Of a stretch of DNA of 64,000 nucleotides, positions 13,255 to 25,500 are shown piece by piece. The DNA comes from Nipponacmea schrenckii. Lineage: Eukaryota; Mollusca; Gastropoda; Lottiidae. Every line of letters begins with the position of its first letter. Positions within the stretch are counted from its first letter, which is position 1. The DNA lies in contig CM060199.1 of the NCBI GenBank assembly GCA_030562195.1, positions 9,444,338 to 9,508,337 of the forward strand, given 5' to 3'. Below the pieces are notes generated by a model. That model was not told the DNA's origin and searched no databases. It saw only the letters and a list, made by a program, of their open reading frames with translations. Both the position numbers and the translations under genes were made by a program.

Positions 13255-13548
13255 GATTTCAATGAAACTTGTTGACATTGTTTGTTATTATTCAAGGATG
13301 AACCCTATTGAAAATCAAAAATATTGAAATATATTCAATGTTTTATCTTTCGCTCATATTCAGGACAATTATATATAATTGGTAGACCAACGTTTATTAT
13401 GCCTTAATTGTACGATGTGCCATTCGAGAATTGGCGTCATGTAGACCGGACTCGTTATCCTTGCTTATTCAGAATACGAAGTTATTTGTAGTCTGGGTTA
13501 TATTGGTCAAATCTTAGTTACCTCCCTTGATTACCTCTTCAACGTTTA

Positions 13549-13566
13549 CTACAACTATGGCGGCTG
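13549..13566 (+). promoter_or_regulatory. PPP5C start with YY1/TISU-like context
   Basis: The initiation codon sits in CTATGGCGGC, close to the YY1 core AAGATGGCGGC and to TISU, the initiator of very short 5' UTRs. This suggests a transcription start only a few bases upstream. It is an inference from the motif; no transcript data are available here. Confidence 0.4.
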
Positions 13567-16500
13567 TGGAACCGAAATCTGATGGTTCTGGAGATGTTTC
13601 CACTAATTCTCTAAAAATTGGTGCTGGTTCGATTACTGACGAATTGAAAAAGGAAGCGGATGAATTGAAGGACCAGGCGAACGCATTTTTCAAAAGTAAG
13701 AACTTTGTCTGGACAGCAATCGAGACATTTTTAGAGACAACTCTGACTCATCATTCAATTCCATTCCTCTACGTGTTTACCACACATCACAGAGCTTAGA
13801 ATTTTTCTTGCAATTTGTCTTCGTGGGTACTTTAGCAATATGTTTTCTGATAATTCCATTACAGTTAAAGTTAATTGCCATAATGCTTCTCTGTGATTCA
13901 ATATTAAAAATTAAAAGTAAGCATGTTTTTCTATGCTGTGTAAGACTGTAAGGTAAGTGTGCGGTATGTTAAATGTTTAGGAAGGGTAGACTTCTGTTTC
14001 AAATTTCTATTCAAAAAAATGTGATTCAGAAACTTGTTTTATAATTTACATATATTAATAGACATAGTAGGCCCATTTTATAGAATTAGTAATGACGTAT
14101 CAGTTATAAATGTAGTGTCAGAATAGGCCTACCAGACAAATGTCGATGACTGAACGCCCTACATCTGTTTTTTTGGCAAGTTTGACACATGACCTCTTTG
14201 GTATGTGTTGAATAAGAAAAAATAACTTATTGATTATATTTTTTTTGGCATTCATTATTTCTACTTTTGATTAACTTTACCCAGCTAGGTCTTGTGATTA
14301 GCAGTAGTCATAAGTTTGACTCTTATCCGGTATTTGGTTTCTACAAATCAATGCTATTGGTAGCAACGATTGATCTTATCTACACTCAAAATTCAGGGAA
14401 TAATTGATAAATTATATTGGAATAACTTTTATTAAACGGCATATTGATGGATTTAATAATGTGAAGAGATTCACTCAATTTACAGTCATACATCTATGTT
14501 TCCTACAATTCTACTTATTTTATGCAAAATCTGCATGTATCACGTAAGGCCTTCGCGATAACTTTTACTGTTAGTTGAAATAGCAGGAACCACAGATTAA
14601 TGGAAGTTTGAATATTGCAAATTGATGCTATTTGTGTGCCTGATGCACTTATAATTTTGGTTAATCTCTTTTCTTTCCTTTTAAGTTAATTTGCTTCTAT
14701 TTCTGAGATTCCAAGATTCCATTTGATTATAAATATTATAATGTTCTAATTAAGCTGACAAGCCATTCAAATTATTTTTTAGAGGAAGATTATGACAAAG
14801 CAATAGCCTTCTACTCCTTGGCTATTGACAAGAACCCTTTCAGTGCAGCATATTATGGCAACAGAAGCTTTGCATATTTAAGAACGGAATGTTTTGGTTA
14901 TGCATTGAAAGATGCATCAAAGGCATTGGAATTAGACAGAAACTATATCAAGGTAATAGACATTTATTGGAATGATATTCCTGGCGTCTTCACAATGTTT
15001 AGCCACAAACTTCATCTTTACCTTACCTACATTAATCACCTTTCTTGTGTCAGAAGTTTGTAAATGCAGCCATTTGATTGTATCGTACACAAAGTCTTCA
15101 ACAGAGAGTCTGAAAGCAATGAGTCACAACAATACTACGTACATAGTCAAAATAAAGACAAAGTTGACATTACGAAGAATCACTACATGCACATTAGAAT
15201 TACATTTAATTACATAGAAGAGTAGGAATCAATTTTGTAGTGGCATAGTGAAGGCGATTGATTTATACAGATTGTCTGATGAGCAGTATTGCTGTACTCC
15301 TCTGGATATTCAATTTGAGCCCTGCTGATCAAGAGCTAGAAATTGATAGCAAAAAATCTATAATACATGAAGATCTACCTAAAGTTTTCAATTACCGGTA
15401 TATGTTTTTCAATATTTTAGGCTTATTACAGAAGGGCTTCAGCTAACATGGCGTTGGGAAAATTCAAATTAGCATTGAAAGATTTTGAAGCCGTAAGTGA
15501 ACTTTCTTTCATAATTGCTTTCTAAGAGCTCATTTGATGCTGCAAGTGACAAAATGGCAAATTGAGATTACTATTTTAATACGCCCACATGAAATGGGGG
15601 GCGTATATTGTCGTCACCCACATCCGTCCGTCCGTCCGTCCACAATTGCTTGTAAACACTCTACACGGTGTAATTCTTGACGGATTTAGATGAAACTTTA
15701 TATGAGTGTTTATGATCACACAAGGATGAACCCTATTGAAAATCAGCGAAATCGGAAAAAAATTAGTATGAGTTTGTGCCCTTGTTCTTGAATGGCTCGT
15801 AAACACTCTACAACGTGCAATTCTTGACCGATTTTGATGAAACTTGGTGTGAGAGTATGTTATAACTCAAGGATAAACCCTATCGAAAATCAGCGAAATC
15901 GAAAAACATTTAGTGTGAGTTATTGCCCTTGTTCTTGAAAACGCGTTCAATTTTAGCTTGTAAACACTCTTGAGAGAACAATTTTTAATGGATTTTAATG
16001 AAACTTGGCCTGAGTAATTGTTATCACCCAAGGATGAAGCCTATTGGATACCAGTCTAATCGAAAAAAAATTAATATCAGTTATTGCCCTTGTTTTTGAA
16101 AAACGCGTTCAATTTTTAGCTTGTAAACACTCTACAAAGCACAGTTATTGACCGATTTTGACGAAACTTGCTGAAATTGTTTAATATCACCCAAGAATGA
16201 ACCCTTTTGAAAATAGCACATATCGAAATATATTTAATAGGAATTATTGCCCTTGTTCTATAAAATGTGTTGGATTTTTGCCTTGTAAACACTCTACAAG
16301 TCACAATTCTTGAGCGATTTTGACATAACTTGGCATGAGTATTTGTAATCACCTAAGGATGAACCCTATTGAAATTCAATTAAATCGAAAAATAATTAGT
16401 ATCAGTTATTGCCCTTGTGTTTGAAAACGCGTTCAATTTTAGCTTGTAAACACTCTAGAAAGAACAATTCTTAATGGATTTTGATAAAACTGGGCTTGAG

Positions 16501-19500
16501 TATTTGTTTTTAGCCAAGGATGAACCTTTTTGAAAATCAAATAAATCGAAATATATTTAGTGTCAGTTATTGCCCTTGTGTTTGAAAACGGGTTTAACTT
16601 TTTGGCTAATAAACACTCTAGAAGGTACAATTCATGACCAATGTTGACAAAACTCACTGAAATTTTTGGATATCGCAAGGAATGAGCCTAATTGAAAATT
16701 AAAAATATCAAAATATATCTAATATGAATTAGTGCCCTTGTTCTTTTAAACGCGTTCGATTTTTGTCTCGTAAACACTCTACATGGCACAATTCTTGATG
16801 GATTTCGATGAAACTTGGTGTGAGAGTGTGTTATAACTCAAGGATGAACCCCATTGAAAATCAGCGAAATCGAAAAAAATTTTAGTATGAGTTACTGCCC
16901 TTGTTCTTAAAAACGCATTCAATTTTAGCTTGTAAACATTCTAGAAAGAACTATTCTTAATGGATTTTGATTAACTTTGGCTTGAGTATTTGTTTTTACA
17001 CAAGGATGAACCCTTTTATAAATCAAATAAATAGAAATATTTAGTGTCAGTTATAGCCTTTGTTCTTGAAAACACATTCAATTTTAGCTTGTAAACACTC
17101 TAGAAAGAAAATTTTTTAATGGATTTTGATGTCACTTGGCTGTGTTATTTGTTGTCTCCCAAGGATGAACCCTATTGAAAATCGAAAAATATTTATTACA
17201 AGTTATTGACCTTGTTTTTGAAAAGAATTTTTTTAAGAATTAAAAATATCAAAATATTATTAAGGGTGAACCCTATTGCAAATCATAAAAATACCGAAAA
17301 ATATTTAATGAGTTGTTATTAGGTACAATTCTTAACGGTTTTTAATGAAACTAGAGACCCTAGAAAAAAATAGGTTGGAAGGTTGAATATTTCATTCCAC
17401 TTATTGTAACCTTACTGAAAAGTTTTTATTTGAAATAAATGCTGCCAGTGGGCGTATATTACCTTGCCTGGCAAACTATTTTAATACTATTTCTTACTAA
17501 AATGACAACCTGGACCTGTTGATATAGGTTGCATCAACTAAGTTGATGAAAGAAAAGTTTCAAGTCATATGATCTTAGGCAGTTTACATTTAAGTTTTTG
17601 TATTAAGACTTTATTAAACTAATAGGTTGTGAAAGTAAAACCAAATGATAAAGATGCGAGAGCTAAATTTAATGAATGTAATAAGATAGTACGTATGGCA
17701 GCATTTCAAAAAGCCATTTCATCTAATGACGTTGAATCTGTGGCAAACAAATTAGATATTGAAAATATGGGTAAGTGGATAAATTGAATTTTTTTTTTAA
17801 GAATTTTCAAACATCAATGATGCCCAATTAGCTGTTGTTTACTCTATAGGCTAAACAAGTAAAAGTAGCGTCACTTCAGAAAGTACTGTTAAACTTTTTA
17901 AATATGTCTTTTATATAAGCATTTGACAAAAGAAAATTATATGAAACATCTACAACCGGTTTTTCAGTATAAGCATGTTCGTTATAAGTGAGAACCACTG
18001 TACATAACTTTCTGATGTTTGTTGGTACAATGTAGTTTGATATGGTTGTTTTAACCATTGATTCTTTTCCTTATTAATATTAAGTTTAATTTTCCTTCAA
18101 TGGTCATAATTCAAGACATTCTAGACAATTTCACCTTGCCATGTGCCAGCTATATACCTTTATCACAGGAAAGAATATTTTATTTTATTATGTGATGTAG
18201 TAATTGAAGATGAGTATACTGGTCCAGCATTACATGATGGCAAAGTCACTGAACAATTTGTTAAAGATCTCTTAGACACATTTAAAAATCAAAAAAAGTT
18301 ACATCGAAAATATGCTTATCAGGTGAATATCATAAAACAGTTTTCTTATTATGATAATATCTTAAAGTCAGTATTCTTTTTTTCGTTAACATTCAACAAA
18401 ATTGTTTCCAATTTATTTCAGTAGTATTTATAATGTACTTCATCTTGTTTATCCCATTAGTCCAGACTTTCAAGAACAAGTTTTGTAAACTAGTCAGCGC
18501 AAATCATTTGCTTAAAATAACATGTATGGAAGATTTATATGATTGGATAAAACAATGAAATTGATAGTTGGTTTTAGTATTTCACTAATCAAAAAAGTAG
18601 AACATGACAATCATCTTAACTTGTGTTATGAAACAAAGGCCTTTAATAGTTTTAGATTTATGTATGAATTTTAATTTATTGTAGATATTGATAGAAGCAA
18701 AGCAATATTTTTCTACACAAGCAACACTAGTAGATATAACTGTTCCTCAGGTGATTTTTTATTTATTCTCCTTTTGCTTTCAGGTTCCAAATCATAGCTT
18801 AGATTAGTCTACACTTGATTTTATTGTTTTATCACCTGTGCTTTTGTTAGTATATACTAGTTCTCACACGAATAGTGATTTTTTCTATTCTACTATTCGA
18901 CGGCATAATTCGATTTGTATTAGATTAATCGACGATATTTTCAATTAAAAATTGCATTGAAAAATCAGCTTTAATATCGGTGAAATTTGCCGGTTTTCTC
19001 TCTTGCAATACAGATTTACAACAGTGCTATAAAAACCTCGCTTTGTAAGGGTATTTCATGACATACAATTATTATTTATTACATGCCGGGTGCGTTTTGA
19101 GGAACAATAAAGCCTGTAAACAATAGAATAAAGCGTATTCAGGTCTAATTGATAAAAAAATCGAAGTACCAAAATAAAAGGAAACCATACGAAGTGAACC
19201 TTCTTTCTTCTGATTGGATAATTACATGTTTCTATTTATACCAGCTAATCAAAAGTTAAATACTTTGATTATCCAGCACTAGTTATATAAACGACTTGAC
19301 AACACAATCTATACATAACTTGGTACGGGGATTATCTCGAAATAATTCCTAATAAATTGCTTAAAAATCAGTTTACCAAATTACTCTTCATAATCTTGTG
19401 CTAACCAAAGCGGTCTGTACTTCCAGGCATGAGATTAAAATAGATCCACGGATAGTTGTTTGTCTACATTAGGATAGAAAACTGAACGTTTAATTCTTAA

Positions 19501-22500
19501 AAACTGTATTGCACTGTGGTTTGACCAAATTGATTCCGGTGGATTCGTCCTATATCCGGGTCGGTTCGACTAAGTCGATTTTACAACGCACATTTTGTAA
19601 TCTTAGGATAACCAACAGTAGTAATCAAGAACTATTGTGTGCGAATTTATGTTCAATTTTGAAACATCAGTGGCAGTTTGGGGTGATTTATTTAAAGTTA
19701 AATATTTCTAAACAACACTCTTGCATTAGCCGGCATATTATCTTGTTTATAGGCGAATAATCGAATAGGAAAATCCGATTCGAATAATCGCGAAAACGGC
19801 TTCGAATACTACTAATCGATTATTCGTGTGAGCACTAGTATATACAGTTATACACCTAACTGTAAATAATCATTAAATATGTTGCTAATTGCAATAGACA
19901 TAAGTATGAGGGAACACTTACTCAGTGTAAACTACACTGTGCCCTCATGCATGTTTTAGTATTGGACTATTGACATATTTAGTACCGGGTATTCGATAAC
20001 TTTTCAGGATAAAAAGTTTACAATATGTGGTGATATACATGGACAATTTTATGATTTATTAAATATATTTGAATTAAATGGTTTACCTTCAAAAGATAAT
20101 CCATATGTATCCTTTTTTATCAGAATATTTCATATGTTAGGTTAGTTTGATCACTTTGATCTCACTTGACTATATAGGGCATCCCATGGAATATCCATCT
20201 TAACCAAATGCCAAGTCACCTTAATGTTCGGATAGTATAAGTTACGCAAGCAACGCTGGCCTGACACAGGTATTTAGATGTGGTATACAGCTGTGATGTA
20301 GACACTGTGCATGGCCAGACATGTCTACTTATATTGCAATTGTAACAGCCTCTTTTTCGATTTGCTAGATTTTGAAAAAAATTTACATAGACAAAATATT
20401 GTCATTACTTTTGGTATCTATATAAATGTGAACCATTAACTAATTTATATAGACATTACTAAAATCTGACAGATATTCAGCAATGCGATTTCAAGAGTCT
20501 AGACATACTTGGATATCAATTTTTTTATTGTCACTGTCATTCAGTACAGTCATGAAATTTCTAATATAATAATGTCCTTAACTAGAATGAGTTATTTAAT
20601 GGAGATTTTGTAGATAGAGGCTCATTTTCCGTAGAATGTATATTTTCATTGTTAAGTTTTAAATTATTATATCCGGATCATTTTTACATGTCCAGGGGTA
20701 AGTAATATTTGTTTTTCCTTGGGGCAGTGGGGGAGCACAAGCTGTCATACCTAGTTATATAATAACAAGTTTTAGTTTTTCCCCATGATTTGATGTGTTA
20801 ATCCTATCAATATCAGCTGAGAATTGAGGAAATTCTTATTACTTGATCCAGTGATTGTTGTTCATTAAAGCTGTGTCTACATTACAATATACAATATAAT
20901 AGATTCAATACTGAATGGTGATGCCTAGTAGTGTACAAAAGAAAATACATCATTGTTTTATATGAATAAGGAAATATCCTATATCATCCTTGCAGTTGTG
21001 GAGCATGCATGCCTTTCTATGTATTTCTTATATCATGTGTATTATTAAGATTATAGAGTCATAGCTAGGTCATGTTTGTTTATTTCAATGTTTATCATTT
21101 TTCAGGAAATCATGAAAGTATAACTATGAATCAGATGTATGGTTTTGATGGAGAAGTCAAATCAAAATATCCTTTATTTAAGAGCCCTGGGAGTACTATC
21201 TAAGATCACAGGAATTAACTGCTACTGAGGGTGAGGGGGAACCAGAAGCATCTTAATGGTCATTTTTTGCATGTCCAGCTTTTATATTTTTATCTTATAC
21301 CTAGCCACCATTTTTAGTATTATTGAATGATACAATTTGATTGGATTGTACAACAGGAGTACAGCCCTCGTTACCGTTTGCAGACTTTTTGTTGAGGTCT
21401 CAAATTAGTGAAATTTAGAATTGGTTATTAGTAGCATATAATCGAATTTAATTGTTACATTTAAAAACTAATATGTAACAGCTTGTCATTGTCAAATTGG
21501 TTTATGATAGCTGCCTGTTGAGGAGTTGCCACTATTACTCAGGTCGACAAATACTTTAACATTTTTACCATTTATAAACATTATTTGATCCTTAACCTAT
21601 GTAACATATACCTCTCAAATGTGTGATTTATTTACTGAAGTATTCAACTGGATTCCACTTGCTCATTGTATCAACAAAAAGATCATGGTAATAAATTATT
21701 TCATTACAAACTTACCACTCATTTGTATGTTATCATTCCTAAAAAAAAAATGCAAAAAGAAGACCAATACACTTAATCAGCCATCAAAACAAGTTGATAC
21801 AATTTCCTGAAATAAAATTGCCTTTTGTATAAACCAACATCAACGATATTACCAGCTTTATATTGGCTAAAAAACACTTCAATACATTTGTTGTATTTAT
21901 ATTAAGGAATTTATATTAAGTTTAAATTGTAGGTCTGTCATGGAGGGTTATTCTCAGATCCTAATGTTACTCTAGATGATATCAGGAAAGTAGAGAGAAA
22001 TAGACAACCACCAGAAACAGGTAGGCATTTAGATTACCCCCTTTCCCTTTATACAGGCCTGTAAGGGAAAAGTAAGTGATGTTCAATAGCCCACATCTGC
22101 CCAAGATTGAGCTATGAAGACAGGCGCCTTCATGCCTAGTACAAGAAGGGAAAATTTGCCAGGACAGTGACAATAGTCTGCCCTTGAAGGTTTTCTAACT
22201 GTCTACCCAACAACTAAAACTTGAACCCTGGACCTTCAGGTTAGCAAGTTATTGTCACTGAGCCGCCATGGCTCTAAGCCTAACCATTATTGTTGAAGTT
22301 AACAAGAAAGCTGTTAGTCAAATATTAGGCATGTCCTTTCTTTAAAAAGAAAAAATCAGGAAACCATTGAATAACTAAGTATGATATTGCAGTTGTAAAT
22401 TAACATATACCATGTTCTTTTCTTTGAATTGCTCTTATTTTCCATTCATTAAAAACTATATTTGTAGGTATAATGTGTGAGTTATTATGGTCTGATCCTC

Positions 22501-25500
22501 AGATGTTACCAGGTACGTCCCCCAGTAAACGTGGGGTAGGGGTCCAGTTTGGTCCAAATGTTACAGAGAACTTTCTGAAAGTGAATAACTTAGATTATGT
22601 AGTTAGAAGTCATGAGGTAAAAGATGCTGGGTATGAAGTGGTCCATAATGGCAAATGTATAACTGTTTTTTCTGCTCCTAATTACTGGTAAGAATTATTT
22701 ATTGTTTAATTGCCAGGTTTGCTAAAATGGTCTTATAATTGCAGTAACATATAACATAGGGCAATTTTACATTATCTTATACAATGTTTACATTTTGCAA
22801 CATTTACTACTTCCAGGGCATTATAAGAGAAATTAATGTCTAGTATTTGACAGTAGTTGAAAATATCCTATACTGTATTTATTAAAATTTTGATGGATAG
22901 CTGAGATTCAGCTGTTAGCTGGTATAGAACATATTAATATATTTGTATCCTTGACCAGTAGCTGAAATATATGCAGAAACAGAAAAGTCATCAAATTACA
23001 CATAACCAGTACATGTTTTGTTTCTACTTGTTTCAGTGATACAATGAAAAATAAAGGTGCATTTATAACTATAAAAGGCGGAGATTTAACACCAAAATTT
23101 ACATCGTATGAAGCAGTGGTAAGTGAAAGTTAGATCCTAGATTCTCCTGTTCATATTGTTTATCAGGGTCCATGTTGTTTTTCTTATATGTAATCAATAT
23201 GCAACTTAACTGGTTGTATCGTGAGGAATTTGTGAATAAATTAAAAGAAATTCAGTTGTCTAAGATTTATTACGTATTTCGACTTTGGCAAAAACGTATT
23301 GTAATCGTTCGGATTATTGCAGTGCGTTCTACGTGCCACGTACAAACTGTTAACATTTCTCCCGCAAATGTCGCGAAACTAAATCATTTGAATATATTTT
23401 CACGTCATTTTGTCCAACCGGAAACTTTCAAAATTTTGAACTCTGTCGCTGACTTTTTTAATTTTAATTTTTCGCGTTTTTTCAACTTCTACAGATCGAT
23501 ATAAAAGTTTACAGATATATATACATTTTGATTGCAAACTATAATAAATTTTCAAAATTTTGATATAACTTCCGGTTTTAATGTTATTTGCTCTTAAAGT
23601 TGAAATTTGCACTTCCGGAATATTGAAAATATTTGAAAAATGTCTTTTGCAATTAGCTAGAATTGTTCATTTAAAGATGTTAAATTTGAAAAATCCGAAC
23701 CGGAAATAACGGATCAACCGCCATTTTGATATGTATAACTTTTGTAAAACTAAAAGTTCAGTCTCAGGTTTAAATTAAATGGGTTTCTGCAAACATCAAT
23801 TGATTGCGCAAAAAAGTATGCGAAGGGATTTTTGAATTTCGATTTTGCTTTTCCTTTATTTCCGGTTGAAATTTTTCAGTAATAGTCAAAACTTTTAAAG
23901 GTCATATTTCGCCATATTGACATTTGGTGACCTTGTGACCTGAACAAAAGTTATTGCCCTTTATAATATCTGCCCAATGGTATCTTCACTTTTGTTGTCC
24001 GATGTTTACTTCCGGTTTTGCAGCCAATTGAAAAATCACAAATTTTAACTTTAAAGAGCTCTAATTTCTTACATATTCCTTTTACGTTTAATCTCATATT
24101 TCCATTAATATATCACACTTGGTATTTTAATCAAAATTGCGCGTTTAAAAATTTCAAAATTTTGTAATTTCCTCTATACTAAATGTGTGTGTTTTTCTTT
24201 AAATCGAAATAGGGTCTGGGGGGATAATTCGATTTGTGTTATTTTTATATATATAGAATCTATAACCAATCGCCGAAATATATATGGAAACCGATTTTTG
24301 AATTTTGATTTTGATTTTTTTACGATTAAAATTTTTAAAAACTTTTAAGGGTCGTATATTGTGACGTTGGTATTTGGCGATCTTTGACCTGTACAAATGT
24401 GATAGGTCTAGAGAAGATCTATGCAATGACATATTAAACTTTATTGTAAGATATATACTCAAGGTTTTATCGGCATTCAAAAATTGCGAATTTTTCCTAT
24501 CAAACGGTCTGTTCAATGTACGTTGCATTTGGGCGATCTACAAGATATGAGTTTCAGCGATCCAAATTTATTTTTTAGTTTAATTGTTCTACATCCAGTT
24601 AAAATGATTCTAAGCTATTATATATCTTAAATAAAAGGGATTATTGTGTATTTCTCGTTGTGGGCGATGTATGATATGGAATATTTGTAAGGGAATTACA
24701 ACCTTTAGAATTTTAAATTATATCTCTAAAGCAACAGTAATGTACAGTTGAGTGGAATAGTGGTCTAAGGGACGCAACTCTATAAAATACACTCTTAAAG
24801 ATATAAAGCCGCGCCGTTAATTTGATGTCTCTAGGTTATACCTTGGCAACTTGCTACAAATTGCAGGATCTAATGTTCCTACTACCTAAATTAATACAGA
24901 TGTTTAGTAATAAATAAACAGATTAAAAATTATTAACGATCTGGAAAGTTAATGAAATCCAAAATCAATTTATAATCTCAAATAAGGTGTTATATCCCTT
25001 AGACCACGAATTGTTTTTTTTCGACGTTTTGTAAAACACCTTTCTCAGCGTCTAATAGAAACAATGCAAATACATTATTGCATTTTTTTAATTCTTAAAG
25101 GGGCCCAGGCTTGATTTGTTTCGGACAATCATTCGACAGCCTCAAACACATGAAATCTTTTGCTTAGCTAATCAGAAATAGTCTACAGAGCTTACCTTTG
25201 AAATTTGAGCCTTCAAATCCATGTGTATCCATAATTATCTGTGTTTGAAAAACCACAATGCCTTAAGATATTACGAACGTCCCACCATATTGGAAAAGGG
25301 TTCGTCTTGATAATCAAAGAGTTATCCTTCCCGTCATGCAATAGCGGTCATCTATATAAATAGATTACAACGCATTTTCAATTGTAGACTTTGTCAACAG
25401 GACACACAATTTTCAGACTGACTGGAGACCAGCCGCGTACAGCACGGAAAAAAAATGAAAAGTGAAATTTCAAGGTGAAATATATTTCAAGGTATTTTGC

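Noticed and set aside
13527..13799. A 90-codon single-exon gene beginning at the TTG at 13527
   Set aside because: The true first codon is ATG 13557. The frame crosses a good donor at 13696 and the rest of it is intron; the next exon at 14783 continues the TPR domain.
15576..16678. Minus-strand frames of 76-79 codons in PPP5C intron 3
   Set aside because: They repeat with the 160-bp unit (each ends in CRVFTS-like residues) and reflect tandem structure, not a gene.
18143..18424. Start of PPP5C exon 5 at the upstream ATG (18143)
   Set aside because: Residues before 18201 do not match the family, and TAG at 18198-18200 is an acceptor that keeps the frame from exon 4.
21106..21230. PPP5C exon 9 running on to a stop after [13 protein letters not shown]
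   Set aside because: That reading loses the conserved part of the phosphatase. The AT-AC intron from 21167 gives an exact match instead.
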